Positions 8,936 to 17,805 of a stretch of DNA of 64,000 nt are shown here, in pieces. Made by a program: the position numbers and the translations under genes. Within the stretch, counting starts at the first letter, position 1. Each line of letters opens with the position of its first letter. A model generated the notes under the pieces. That model was not told the origin of the DNA. It did not search any database and saw only the letters and a list, made by a program, of their open reading frames with translations. This DNA is from JABDLO01 sp035327565 (lineage in GTDB: Bacteria; Bacteroidota; Bacteroidia; Chitinophagales; Saprospiraceae): positions 1 through 64,000 of the forward strand of contig DAOLDB010000010.1 of assembly GCA_035327565.1 (NCBI GenBank). Direction: 5' to 3'.

Positions 8936-9230
8936 CTAACTACCAGAAGAATTGATCTTACTGCACATGATCAAACATACACATTATCCCAAAAAATGGT
9001 TCTCGAATGCTGAAAAATCTCTATAGCTATAGGTTAATTATTCAACAGAATTATATCCTTCTCACTCTAAAAAGATGCAACTATTATGTTTAGTGAGGGG
9101 CACATACACTTATGAGCTGTAAATGATTGTACTTATATAAATCAAAGACCGGGTGCCATATCGATTTTTTAAAATCAGGTCTGTGCTTAATATCCAAATC
9201 TGGATTCTATCCCAGTGATTGTCCAGCTTT

Positions 9231-10139
9231 CTACCAGTTTTTATTTCTAAAATAATCCCATGCTGCTTTTGAAATATCTGCAATGATTTCTTCATTGGTG
9301 GCTGCATCTTCATAGGACTCCGTTATAAATACACTGATGTAAAAATATTTCCCATCGGGTAAAAAAACGATTCCTATGTCATTGACGGCGGCTGTGATGC
9401 CTGTTGTTTTATTTCTTCCTGACCAACCGGTTTTATGTGCCACGATTGTCCCCTGGGGTAGTTTTCCTTTTAACCGGTCTTTACCTGTTGAAGTCTCTTG
9501 CATGATTCTCCAAATGAAGTTGTAACTTGATGGAGATATTACATTATTAAGGTTATTGAAAAAAGTGGCCAGGGTTTGATTGGCTGCTTTGGGGGTTGTC
9601 CAGTTTTCGAATTGCCTATCCCAATGATTCTGCATGACCTCTTCATTAATCTTGATAGAAATATCTTTTATTCCGCATGACATTATATACTCTTCCACTT
9701 TCAGAGGTCCACCCAATAGTCGCAACAAAGCATCGCAGCCTGCATTATCGCTTTGAGAAACCGTAAATTCTAAAATTTCAGCAATGGTTAAGGTTGTACC
9801 CTCAGAATATTTTTCTCTGATTGGGCTCCAAAGAGGGGACAAAAGTTCGTTTTTCTCTATCTTGATTAACTGGTCAAGCGAGAATTGCTTCTGATCGATG
9901 GCAGATAGCATTGCCAATCCGATATGAAATTTGAACACGCTTTGCATAGGAAAGCGACGATTCCCGTAAATGGACAATGTGTCTTTTCCATCCATACCCA
10001 TGATTGAAACCCCTACTACTGCATTTTTTGTCTGGATGATATGTTCCAAACGGTTACGCAGAGAGTCAATGGATTGCGCATTTGCTGTAAAGCAAAACAA
10101 TATAAAAAGCAGCACGATAAAGGGGTTATGTTGAGTCAT
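9231..10139 (-). CDS. Class A beta-lactamase, probably subclass A2
   Basis: 302 residues. A signal peptide ends after Ala-Asn-Ala-Gln near residue 22, so the enzyme is periplasmic. All catalytic motifs are present: Ser67-Val-Phe-Lys70 (nucleophile box), Ser130-Asp131-Asn132, Glu166/Glu167 with Asn171 in the omega loop, and Lys236-Thr-Gly238. The Trp-Thr-Thr-Pro segment at 180-183 and the overall layout resemble the subclass A2 enzymes of Bacteroidota (CfxA/CepA/PER/VEB group). It should hydrolyse beta-lactams; the spectrum cannot be read from sequence. No regulator, transposase or other resistance gene is adjacent, which fits an intrinsic chromosomal gene. Confidence 0.93.
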   Translation of the reverse strand: MTQHNPFIVLLFILFCFTANAQSIDSLRNRLEHIIQTKNAVVGVSIMGMDGKDTLSIYGNRRFPMQSVFKFHIGLAMLSAIDQKQFSLDQLIKIEKNELLSPLWSPIREKYSEGTTLTIAEILEFTVSQSDNAGCDALLRLLGGPLKVEEYIMSCGIKDISIKINEEVMQNHWDRQFENWTTPKAANQTLATFFNNLNNVISPSSYNFIWRIMQETSTGKDRLKGKLPQGTIVAHKTGWSGRNKTTGITAAVNDIGIVFLPDGKYFYISVFITESYEDAATNEEIIADISKAAWDYFRNKNW

Positions 10140-10850
10140 ATTCTGATATAAAGCAGTGCGTTTAAATAGTAAAAGACCGGATCTGGTTGATCTTCAAATC
10201 TAACGGGAATGCACCAAAATTTGTATAAAAATTGGTAAGATTTCGGTTACATAAAGATTAAATTGTATGATCAGTTACTTCAATATTTCATTCAGTTAAA
10301 AAAATCCATATGCTTTTAAGAATACGGATTGCATTGGAAAATAGGTTTCAAATCTTGTTTAGCACTAACTAATAAAATTAACCTGAAGTATTGTGAGCAG
10401 TATATTTGGGATAGGAGCCATAGATAGTGGGTAGTCAAAATAAAATTTTTGTGTGTTTAGTTGAAAAGTCGTTGATTACCAGCAATACAATTGAGTATAT
10501 TTCAAATGCCTATCCCTTAAAATTTTTGAAGCATGAGAGTTAACTGTCAATATAGTAATATTCTGAAATAATTGTTCCAGTAGAAATAGCAGGGATATGA
10601 ATTAACCCGTAGTATTTATATTCCGTAAATCAGTAGGCCTAACTTATCTATGGTTTCAAACGTACTTTAGTATATCATTACAATAGTGAATTCTAAATGA
10701 AAAATTTTTCCTTAAGTGAATTCTCAAATGATAGGAAGCCATGTGGATTTGAAGGTCAGCCCATTCTGCAGGTAAATATTATATAAAATAAGCGGAACAA
10801 CAGTCCTGTTTCGCTTTGATGTTGTATCAATAAAAAACTATTTATCCAAT
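10140..10850. other. Intergenic region, about 710 bp, divergent promoters
   Basis: Separates the divergent beta-lactamase and outer-membrane protein genes. No frame of protein-like composition. An eight-pair hairpin (GCGGAACA / TGTTTCGC with one G-U pair) at 10792-10814 lies 36 bases before the plus-strand start and could fold in its leader. No clear TAnnTTTG promoter seen. Confidence 0.45.
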
Positions 10851-11543
10851 ATGAAGCTTTTAATTAATTTTTGGTGGAGTATTTTTGTAATTGCTGTATG
10901 TGCTCATGCTCAGTCAAATCACCCACGTTGGCAGCTTGAGATTTCTTGGGATTATGTAAGCCATGGCGGTCATTATGCTCAACAGGTTCTGTACACTGAT
11001 TTTACGGAAATCATTGTCGCGAATTCTGAAAAAACCACATTTTATATTGCAGCCACACATCTAAGCGCACTTAGCGGAAAATTATTTCTCAGGTATGGAC
11101 TATCCCTTTCTGACAAAGGATATATACAGGATTTTAGCTTCATAAATCCCAATGTCGGGGTATATTGGGAGTGGATTATCAACAGGCAGCTATACTTTCT
11201 CGGTACTCCCGTTTTGTTATCATACAACACTTACAAAAAACAGAGAAAATGGAATGGGTACATTGAAGCTGGTCTAATTCCTGAATTATTAATTTCCAAT
11301 AAAAGAGGCCAGGAAATACCAGTTTTTAACAATATAGAGTACCGCTTCAAATCAATGAATTTAAGTGGTATGTTATCAGGAGGTATACAATTTAAAATTA
11401 CCGATTCATTGACTTTTAGAGCCGGCCCGCAATTCAGATGGGCATTGTTTGAATATAGTAAAGGAACATTGACCCTTCCCAGCCATTCCATTGTTGGTTT
11501 CAGGCCGGTCTCTATCGGCTTTTCCGGAGGAGTACTTTTCTGA
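10851..11543 (+). CDS. Predicted secreted outer-membrane beta-barrel protein
   Basis: 230 residues. A signal peptide of about 20 residues ends Ala-His-Ala-Gln. The mature part consists of alternating hydrophobic/polar strands separated by short turns, with many Tyr, Phe and Trp, and ends in a Gly-Gly-Val-Leu-Phe strand with C-terminal Phe, the usual signature of a small outer-membrane barrel. I do not recognise a specific family. It stands alone on the plus strand, 250 bases before a small lipoprotein. Confidence 0.65.
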   Translation: MKLLINFWWSIFVIAVCAHAQSNHPRWQLEISWDYVSHGGHYAQQVLYTDFTEIIVANSEKTTFYIAATHLSALSGKLFLRYGLSLSDKGYIQDFSFINPNVGVYWEWIINRQLYFLGTPVLLSYNTYKKQRKWNGYIEAGLIPELLISNKRGQEIPVFNNIEYRFKSMNLSGMLSGGIQFKITDSLTFRAGPQFRWALFEYSKGTLTLPSHSIVGFRPVSIGFSGGVLF

Positions 11544-11791
11544 ATATTCAGTTGACATAGCAACCGTGTTGTCCATATTCCCGACAGCGTAATAAGTCTA
11601 TGTATCATTTATCCAGCTTTCAAAAAGGGAATCGTTAAAATGATTAGGATTTTATACACTCTCATTAACATAACTATAAAGGTTTCATATTCTGGAAAAT
11701 GATATTTTAGCTGCATTCTTTGCAAAATGAAAATACAATGTTTACTGTGATTAAGATATAGTAAAATAATCAACTTAAATTTCTGTCAAAT

Positions 11792-12166
11792 ATGAAAAAT
11801 AAATCGATAAAAAATTTAACTCTACTATCCCTCACTTTGCTACTTTTTTCCGCATGTAATCCTCAAATCCGTTATTTGGGCGAATTTGGAGGGAGACCGA
11901 ACCAACAGGTAAATGTTTACTATGATGCATACGATATAGAACAGAACTACAAAGTGCTGGGTATAATGTCTGTAGTCCCCAATGCCCTCCATTCTATTGA
12001 ATCGATAAAAAAATCAATGATTGAGCATTGTAGAAAAGTAGGGGGAGATGCAATACTATTTACTGCTCTGATGCCGGTAAACAATGCAGCTAATGTAGTT
12101 GAAGCCCGGGTATTGAAGTATACAGTGCTCCAGGAAAGTTCAAGAGAATACATTCAAAACAGATGA
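11792..12166 (+). CDS. Hypothetical lipoprotein
   Basis: 124 residues with a clear lipoprotein signal (hydrophobic core then Phe-Ser-Ala-Cys, lipidation at Cys22). The mature domain, about 100 residues, contains Gly-Gly-Asp-Ala-Ile-Leu-Phe near residue 88 followed by Val-Val-Glu-Ala-Arg-Val-Leu, a pattern seen in small alpha/beta envelope domains of unknown function. Its 3' end overlaps the 3' end of the convergent ribA by 13 bases. Confidence 0.7.
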   Translation: MKNKSIKNLTLLSLTLLLFSACNPQIRYLGEFGGRPNQQVNVYYDAYDIEQNYKVLGIMSVVPNALHSIESIKKSMIEHCRKVGGDAILFTALMPVNNAANVVEARVLKYTVLQESSREYIQNR

Positions 12167-12735
12167 CCCATTTGGAGGCGTTTGACGTTGAGGTAATCCT
12201 GATTTGAGGGTCCTGGGGCTATAATAATCGGGATTCTGCTTCTTAAAGTAATACTTGAATTTTCAATGGCTTCAATTTTGTCTGGATTGTTGGTGATCAG
12301 ATCAATGGATCTCACGTTCAAGTCTTTCAAGATGTGTACTGCCAATGCATAATCTCGTTCATCAGCCTGGAACCCGAGGTGCAAATTGGCATCTATAGTA
12401 TTGAGACCTTTGTCCTGCAGATCATAGGCTTTTAACTTATTAATCAAACCTATACCTCTTCCCTCCTGTCTCAGATATATAAGCATTCCTCGCTTATTCT
12501 CAATGATTTTCATCGCCTGTTTCAATTGTTCACCACAATCACATCGGGTCGATCTGAAGATGTCTCCGGTTAGACACTCTGAATGAATTCTTACAGGCAC
12601 AGGTGCAAGAATATCCATCTCCTTGTGCACTAAAACTATATGAGGATTAGGGTCACTTAAAAGATCACTATAAGCGATGATGAGAAAAGGACCAAAAATA
12701 GTAGGCAATTCACTTTGGGCCTGTCTTTGAATCAT
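12154..12735 (-). CDS. ribA: GTP cyclohydrolase II
   Basis: 193 residues, about the length of stand-alone E. coli RibA (196). The enzyme opens the imidazole ring of GTP to give the first intermediate of riboflavin synthesis, releasing formate and pyrophosphate. Zinc ligands Cys54, Cys65 and Cys67 are present in the family spacing, followed by Arg-Gln-Glu-Gly-Arg-Gly-Ile-Gly at 89-96, which binds GTP phosphates. No RibB (DHBP synthase) domain is fused, unlike the bifunctional form common in many bacteria. Starts at ATG 12735. A -7 box lies about 20 bases upstream. Confidence 0.95.
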   Translation of the reverse strand: MIQRQAQSELPTIFGPFLIIAYSDLLSDPNPHIVLVHKEMDILAPVPVRIHSECLTGDIFRSTRCDCGEQLKQAMKIIENKRGMLIYLRQEGRGIGLINKLKAYDLQDKGLNTIDANLHLGFQADERDYALAVHILKDLNVRSIDLITNNPDKIEAIENSSITLRSRIPIIIAPGPSNQDYLNVKRLQMGHLF

Positions 12736-12753
12736 TCATTTTAAATTATAATG

Positions 12754-12761
12754 CAAAAGTA
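12754..12761 (-). promoter_or_regulatory. -7 box of the ribA promoter
   Basis: Minus-strand TACTTTTG followed by CA, matching TAnnTTTG. The implied transcription start is about 10 bases before the ATG. No good TTG at the -33 position was found. Confidence 0.4.
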
Positions 12762-12832
12762 ACACTATCGGAACATATATGTTTGAAAATAAATAATACT
12801 AATCTATTAAATATGAAAATCGATCAGCGCCA

Positions 12833-14314
12833 TCAATGAATATTAAAAAATTGAATCTTTAACTCATTTAATATTGATACGATGGCATCAATTTCAGTGG
12901 TACCGGTATTATAATTGGTAATGCATGCTCGAAGGCAATCCTGTCCTTGAATAGGATATACCGATATCCACATTCTTCCATCTTTAATTATATATTTGCA
13001 AAATGATACAATATCTCCTTGTGTATAGTCATTCTGTGCCGGTCTGAAGCAAACTACAGGCAATGCAGAATGATTGCAAATCTCCCACCCTGTTTTCTTT
13101 AACTTATCTCTGAAGTAATCACCTACGTTAAAATCTTTTTCAATCTGCTGTTCATATCCCTCCCAGCCAATGGACAACAATGAAAAAAAAACCTTTAATC
13201 CAGTAAATCTTCTTGACCATTGTACAGAATGATTATATGGATCTGTCACTTCAGCACCCTGAGCATCTCGTGGCATATATTGATTTTGGGTTCGAAAACT
13301 TATATCCAGAATATTGTTATGCCGGGTAATAAACATTCCAGCACCCATAGGAACAGATAGCCATTTATGTGCATCTATCGTCACCGAATCACTCAAATGT
13401 ATTGGACCTAACAGATGTTTATATTTAGAGGAAATAGTCAAAACACCAGCCCACGCAGCATCCGCATGTAGCCACAAGTTGAACTCTTTACATAATGAAT
13501 AAATAGCCTCAACAGGGTCTATACCTCCTGAACCTGTAGTACCTAATGTAGCGACAATTAAAAAAGGTGCCTTTCCCATCCTGACATCCCTCCTTACAGT
13601 ATTATCCAACACTTTTACATCCATAGCCTGGTTGTCATCTGCAGGGATGATTCTGACAGCCTCTCTTCCCAGTCCACATATTGTTGCCGCTTTTACAAAA
13701 GAATGGTGTGATTCTTCACTTACATAAAAGACTGGAGATTTCTCCAATCCTCTTATGCCAGTACTGCTCCAGGCAGGAAATTGTGCGTTTAAAGCAGCCT
13801 GCAAAGCAGTAAGGTTTGCTTCAGCGCCTCCACTTGTAAACACTCCATCCACATCGTGGTTATCATACCCTACCTTTTCGCCAAAAGACTTAATGATATA
13901 TAATTCAACCTCATTGGGAAAAGGAGCATGACTCCAGGCAGCCATTTGGGGATTATATACAGCAGCAATCAAATCGCCCAGCATAGAAGGATATGTAGTC
14001 CGTGGATTAAATAAGCCCATGTAATGCGGGTGGGGCGTATGGACAGTAAATTGCTCAAGAGATTGAATAATGTAATCAATCACTTCTTTCAGGTCTTTGG
14101 GTTCGTCAAAGGTGTACCTGGAAGCCACTTTTCTTATTCGTTCCAAATCCAATGCAGGTGAAACCTTAAGATGATCTGTATTTGATAGGTAATCCTCAAT
14201 TCTTTGAATCACGTATTCCCATATCGGCTTCCTATCCAAGTGAGAAAAATCGAACGGAACTCTTGAAAATTTTTCCAGTTGTGTACTTTTATTATCGACT
14301 GATGATCCTTCCAT
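12833..14314 (-). CDS. PLP-dependent group II decarboxylase
   Basis: 493 residues. It belongs to the aromatic-L-amino-acid/glutamate decarboxylase family. Visible are Thr-Ser-Gly-Gly-Ala-Glu-Ala-Asn near residue 160, which contacts the cofactor phosphate, His-Ala-Asp-Ala-Ala-Trp near 285, whose Asp contacts the pyridine nitrogen, and Asp-Ala-His-Lys-Trp near 316, whose Lys forms the Schiff base. It should decarboxylate an amino acid, most likely aromatic, to an amine. Its start overlaps the end of the S58 peptidase gene by 23 bases, so translation is probably coupled. Substrate is inferred from family, not proven. Confidence 0.9.
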   Translation of the reverse strand: MEGSSVDNKSTQLEKFSRVPFDFSHLDRKPIWEYVIQRIEDYLSNTDHLKVSPALDLERIRKVASRYTFDEPKDLKEVIDYIIQSLEQFTVHTPHPHYMGLFNPRTTYPSMLGDLIAAVYNPQMAAWSHAPFPNEVELYIIKSFGEKVGYDNHDVDGVFTSGGAEANLTALQAALNAQFPAWSSTGIRGLEKSPVFYVSEESHHSFVKAATICGLGREAVRIIPADDNQAMDVKVLDNTVRRDVRMGKAPFLIVATLGTTGSGGIDPVEAIYSLCKEFNLWLHADAAWAGVLTISSKYKHLLGPIHLSDSVTIDAHKWLSVPMGAGMFITRHNNILDISFRTQNQYMPRDAQGAEVTDPYNHSVQWSRRFTGLKVFFSLLSIGWEGYEQQIEKDFNVGDYFRDKLKKTGWEICNHSALPVVCFRPAQNDYTQGDIVSFCKYIIKDGRMWISVYPIQGQDCLRACITNYNTGTTEIDAIVSILNELKIQFFNIH

Positions 14315-15446
14315 ATTGCTTCAAAATATGAATAACTTTATCCACCGGCAATGCTTTTATTATATGTCCGTTATAACCGTTCATATTCTCTGCCATAAAC
14401 ATACTATTTAAAATAGCTTCTTCTGTAGCTTCGATCACGGCATTGAAAAGAGGGGACATGGCATCATTTCTTAATTCTATAGTGGTTTGCAACTGTTCTG
14501 CACCATGATGCGGAATCAGGTTCTCTGTAAATGTAGAAAATGCAATCACATAGTCACCACTGCCATTAGAGGCAATTCCCCCGGTCCTTGCAAGGCCTAA
14601 CATTGCTCTTTTTGCCAAACGCTTTAGATTTCGGGCTGACAATGGGGCATCTGTACCTACAACAATCATACAGCTACCATCAGTATCACCCGCTATGTTT
14701 GCAGGTACATTATAATCCTGAAGTTTACCTGCCATGGACACTCCGTTTATCATTAATAGTCCACCAAAATTACTCTGGACCAGCACGCCCACTGTATATC
14801 CCCCTGATATTTTAGGCAGCGTTCTTGAAGAGGTTCCAATTCCCCCTTTATACCCGAAACAAACAGTACCTGTCCCAGCACCTACATTACCCTCTTCAAC
14901 CTTGCCTGTAGATGCATTATCTAAAGCGGATAACACATGATCCGCAGAAATCATCCTCCTGGTAATATTATTTAAATATCCGTCATTGGTTTCACCCACC
15001 AAAGCATTCACAGAACGAATACCATGGTTTCCACTTCTCTTCAATGTATATGCAATCAATCCTTCTATACCTGCTGCCACACTAAGTGTATTGGTCAATA
15101 ATATGGGTGTCTCCAGATTACCCAATTCTTCAACCTGTGTTATTCCAGCCAGTTTTCCAAAACCGTTGCCAACATATATGGCAGCAGGAACTTTATTTTC
15201 AAATACATTTCCTCCATGTGGGATGATGGCAGTTACGCCTGTCCGGATATCTTCCCCTTCAATCCATGTGAAATGACCTACCTTCACCCCCACTACATCA
15301 GTAATGGCATTGAATGAGCCTGTAGACATTACACCGGTCATGATGCCCAAATCTCTGGGTCTTTGTTTTTGAGTTATCCCCATTTGACCAGATACCAAAG
15401 TAATCAATGACATGGCAATCCATTTACCCACCATGTGTGTATTCAT
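14292..15446 (-). CDS. P1 (S58) family aminopeptidase, DmpA-like
   Basis: About 384 residues from the ATG at 15446, which puts a signal-peptide-like segment at the N-terminus; an upstream in-frame start at 15497 adds 17 residues and is less likely. The family is N-terminal-nucleophile: the precursor cleaves itself before a serine. The Asp-Gly-Ser-Cys segment about residue 255, just before Val-Val-Gly-Thr-Asp-Ala-Pro-Leu, matches that cleavage/nucleophile site. Asn-rich and Gly-rich loops (Gly-Asn-Val-Gly-Ala-Gly-Thr-Gly) precede it. Members release L-, D- or beta-amino acids from small peptides. Probably periplasmic. Transcribed with the decarboxylase. Confidence 0.9.
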   Translation of the reverse strand: MNTHMVGKWIAMSLITLVSGQMGITQKQRPRDLGIMTGVMSTGSFNAITDVVGVKVGHFTWIEGEDIRTGVTAIIPHGGNVFENKVPAAIYVGNGFGKLAGITQVEELGNLETPILLTNTLSVAAGIEGLIAYTLKRSGNHGIRSVNALVGETNDGYLNNITRRMISADHVLSALDNASTGKVEEGNVGAGTGTVCFGYKGGIGTSSRTLPKISGGYTVGVLVQSNFGGLLMINGVSMAGKLQDYNVPANIAGDTDGSCMIVVGTDAPLSARNLKRLAKRAMLGLARTGGIASNGSGDYVIAFSTFTENLIPHHGAEQLQTTIELRNDAMSPLFNAVIEATEEAILNSMFMAENMNGYNGHIIKALPVDKVIHILKQYGRIISR

Positions 15447-15481
15447 CTTCGTCCTGAATATTTTGATTTCAATTCCAATAG

Positions 15482-15697
15482 TTAATCTTCGAACCACAAT
15501 ATATGCTTACATTCCGTACAGGTGTAGCAATAGGCACTTTTATTTGCCCAATCCAGATTAAGAAAAGTCATCATCGCTGTATTGAGTTGAACTCTTCTTT
15601 TATCATACAAGTCATTTTCACAGATGGGGCAGGATACTTTCTTGCCAAATATCAACAATTCGACTGATTTGGAATTTTTACTTTTAAACAAGGCCAT
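15482..15697 (-). CDS. Small zinc-ribbon protein
   Basis: 71 residues with two cysteine pairs: Cys-Pro-Ile-Cys near residue 23 and Cys-Tyr-Thr-Cys-Thr-Glu-Cys near 57, arranged like a zinc ribbon. The Phe-Gly-Lys-Lys-Val, Gln-Leu-Asn-Thr-Ala and Asp-Trp-Ala-Asn segments are conserved in a small Bacteroidota family of unknown role, often annotated as DNA-binding without proof. It lies between the glycosyltransferase and the S58 peptidase on the same strand, 11 bases downstream of the glycosyltransferase. Confidence 0.75.
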   Translation of the reverse strand: MALFKSKNSKSVELLIFGKKVSCPICENDLYDKRRVQLNTAMMTFLNLDWANKSAYCYTCTECKHILWFED

Positions 15698-15708
15698 ATT
15701 TTTTTTAT

Positions 15709-16956
15709 CTAAAATAAGGAAGCTGATCGAAACAAGGAATATTTTTCGATGGCTTCCTTCCTAAATCTGATCAATGCATCTTTAGGCGTGGTTGCAAAAG
15801 ATTTACCATATACCATTTTTACTGCCTCCATCACCGGAATGTCAGGATATTGAATATCTCTCAGAGAATGTAATAATTTCATCAAAAGAAAGGAATCAAA
15901 CCATTGATAATAGCGTTTCTGAAAAGATAACCACCCTGTGGAATGGCATTTAAAATTGGCGATCTTCTCCATAAAATTCACTCCATCAAGAAATTGGATT
16001 ATTGCACCATCCATTGAAAATGACTCTGACTCATACCCACTAGCTATTGATTCCAACAGTCTTTTTATTTCCTCAAACGATGAGGGATGATAAGTGTAAT
16101 AAATGTTGCTATTTTCTTTAATCATTGCACTTATAGCTTTGCCGGTTCCGAATGGCACTCTATCTGAATATCTGGGTGAAGGAATCACCGTGGTTTCATT
16201 ACATTCTGTAAATCTACCTTGTTTAATCAGTTTTTGTAAAAAATAAAAATCCTCACCGGCTTTCCTCTTATTCATTCCACCAACATTAATATAAGCGTCT
16301 CTGAGCACTGCCATGCTACTACCCACCGTCTGATAAGCATAGGGCAGTGAAAGCCATCTCTGTCTATCGACAAAATATCTGAGATGAAGTTCATACTGTA
16401 TAATTTTATCATATATATCAGGCTCAAATTCGGTGCCGTACAAGGGATGTTCAAAATAAATACTGCATCCATTGGACTGAGGATTGATTTGAAAATGCCT
16501 GTGCAATGAAGTAAGGTAATTTTCATTAACCAAAGAATCAGCATCCAGACTGACAATGATACCCCGTCCAGGAAGTCGTCGTGCGGCTTCATCCATACCC
16601 AATTTCCTGGCAAAACCTACTCCAGCTACTTTGTTTTGAATGTTTTCCACCTTGATACAATGAAAAGACAGGAAATTACTGGTGATCGTTTTTATCCATT
16701 CGCTACATTCATGGTACGTAAGATCATTTTGTATTTTCACTTCATCCATTGCCTGTTCACTCTCATTGATCACTACAAAGACCTCAACATGACAAGGCGG
16801 CGATAGACATTCCTTCAACGAATAAAGCGTTTTTAAAATATCCGGTTCATTACAGGCAGGTATGACTACAGCCATCTCCAAACCTTCAGGTATAGGTTCG
16901 GTAACCCAAATCTTGCCGCTGCCATATTTTAGTAAATATTTTTCATCCGGATTCAT
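15709..16956 (-). CDS. Glycosyltransferase family 2 protein
   Basis: 415 residues. A GT-A fold begins at about residue 28 with Val-Val-Ile-Pro-Ala-Cys-Asn-Glu. The Ser-Leu-Asp-Ala-Asp motif near 137 is the metal/nucleotide-sugar site, and Gly-Glu-Asp-Phe-Tyr-Phe near 240 supplies the ED motif of processive and non-processive inverting enzymes. The C-terminal 130 residues are helical with no membrane segments, so it acts at the cytoplasmic face. Acceptor unknown. First gene of the minus-strand run with the zinc-ribbon, S58 and decarboxylase genes. Confidence 0.85.
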   Translation of the reverse strand: MNPDEKYLLKYGSGKIWVTEPIPEGLEMAVVIPACNEPDILKTLYSLKECLSPPCHVEVFVVINESEQAMDEVKIQNDLTYHECSEWIKTITSNFLSFHCIKVENIQNKVAGVGFARKLGMDEAARRLPGRGIIVSLDADSLVNENYLTSLHRHFQINPQSNGCSIYFEHPLYGTEFEPDIYDKIIQYELHLRYFVDRQRWLSLPYAYQTVGSSMAVLRDAYINVGGMNKRKAGEDFYFLQKLIKQGRFTECNETTVIPSPRYSDRVPFGTGKAISAMIKENSNIYYTYHPSSFEEIKRLLESIASGYESESFSMDGAIIQFLDGVNFMEKIANFKCHSTGWLSFQKRYYQWFDSFLLMKLLHSLRDIQYPDIPVMEAVKMVYGKSFATTPKDALIRFRKEAIEKYSLFRSASLF

Positions 16957-17127
16957 AGTTCTCTTTTGGCTCCAGAAATAATAACCCTATATTTCCAATA
17001 CCTGTAATTTGATGTTTTCAATATCCATTATATTTTTACTACATGAATTTAAAATATTATCTTGACAGATTACGGAATCTATTATTCAAATTCAATTCTT
17101 AATGATAAGATTTGTCAAATCGGGATT

Positions 17128-17793
17128 ATGACCGGAAAACACCATAACATCCTTCATGAGACCCAATTTGCAGGGCCTGTCAGTCTTTTTGCAATGTATA
17201 CATTATGCAACGAAGTATGTATTGAAGCTTTTGAAAACTATCAGAAAAGATCTTACAGAAGCCGGTATATAATTGCCGGCCCGAATGGTGAAATTCAATT
17301 ATCCATTCCTCTTTTGAAAGGAAAAAATGAAAAAAAACCGATAAAAGACGTTGAAATCTCCTACCAGCATCCATGGATTACCCAACATATACACACATTG
17401 AGTTCTGCATATGGAAGAGCAGCTTTTTTCCATCATTATTCTTCTGATCTCTTTGAAATTTTAAAAATGAAGTACCCCACGCTCTATATACTCAATTGGG
17501 AAATGATCAATTGGATCATTAAATCATTGAGAATAAACATTAAGTTATCTGAATCCAAAGAATACATATCACAACCCAAACACTTGATAGATATGCGTAA
17601 CCGTTTTTCATTTAAAGCCAGACAATCTAAAGTTGAAGTACCATTTTACAATCAGGTATTTGAAGACCGATTTGGATTCATTTCTGATGTAAGTATACTG
17701 GATCTATTGTTTTGTCTGGGACCTACGTCATTGGAATATTTACAACATTATGCGGTTAAATCCTGGTATTTTAAATTCCCTGATTTTGAATAA
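17128..17793 (+). CDS. WbqC-like family protein
   Basis: About 221 residues when started at the ATG at 17128; the frame is open to a TTG at 17062, which adds 22 residues. The WbqC family opens with a short strand then a Phe-containing segment (here His-Glu-Thr-Gln-Phe-Ala-Gly-Pro) and carries Tyr-Gln-Lys-Arg-Ser-Tyr-Arg-Ser-Arg and a Pro-Leu-Leu-Lys-Gly motif, all visible. The family is linked to cell-surface polysaccharide loci in some bacteria, but its reaction is not established. It is divergent from the glycosyltransferase and 12 bases before the EEP gene, so it is probably co-transcribed with it. Confidence 0.8.
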   Translation: MTGKHHNILHETQFAGPVSLFAMYTLCNEVCIEAFENYQKRSYRSRYIIAGPNGEIQLSIPLLKGKNEKKPIKDVEISYQHPWITQHIHTLSSAYGRAAFFHHYSSDLFEILKMKYPTLYILNWEMINWIIKSLRINIKLSESKEYISQPKHLIDMRNRFSFKARQSKVEVPFYNQVFEDRFGFISDVSILDLLFCLGPTSLEYLQHYAVKSWYFKFPDFE

Positions 17794-17805
17794 AAAGACA
17801 TAGAG

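Noticed and set aside
9056..9103. CTCACT/AGTGAG inverted repeat
   Set aside because: Long loop, no T-run, two alternative pairings; not distinguishable from chance.
9110..9313. 67-codon minus-strand frame over the beta-lactamase end
   Set aside because: Shares most of its length with the beta-lactamase gene in another frame.
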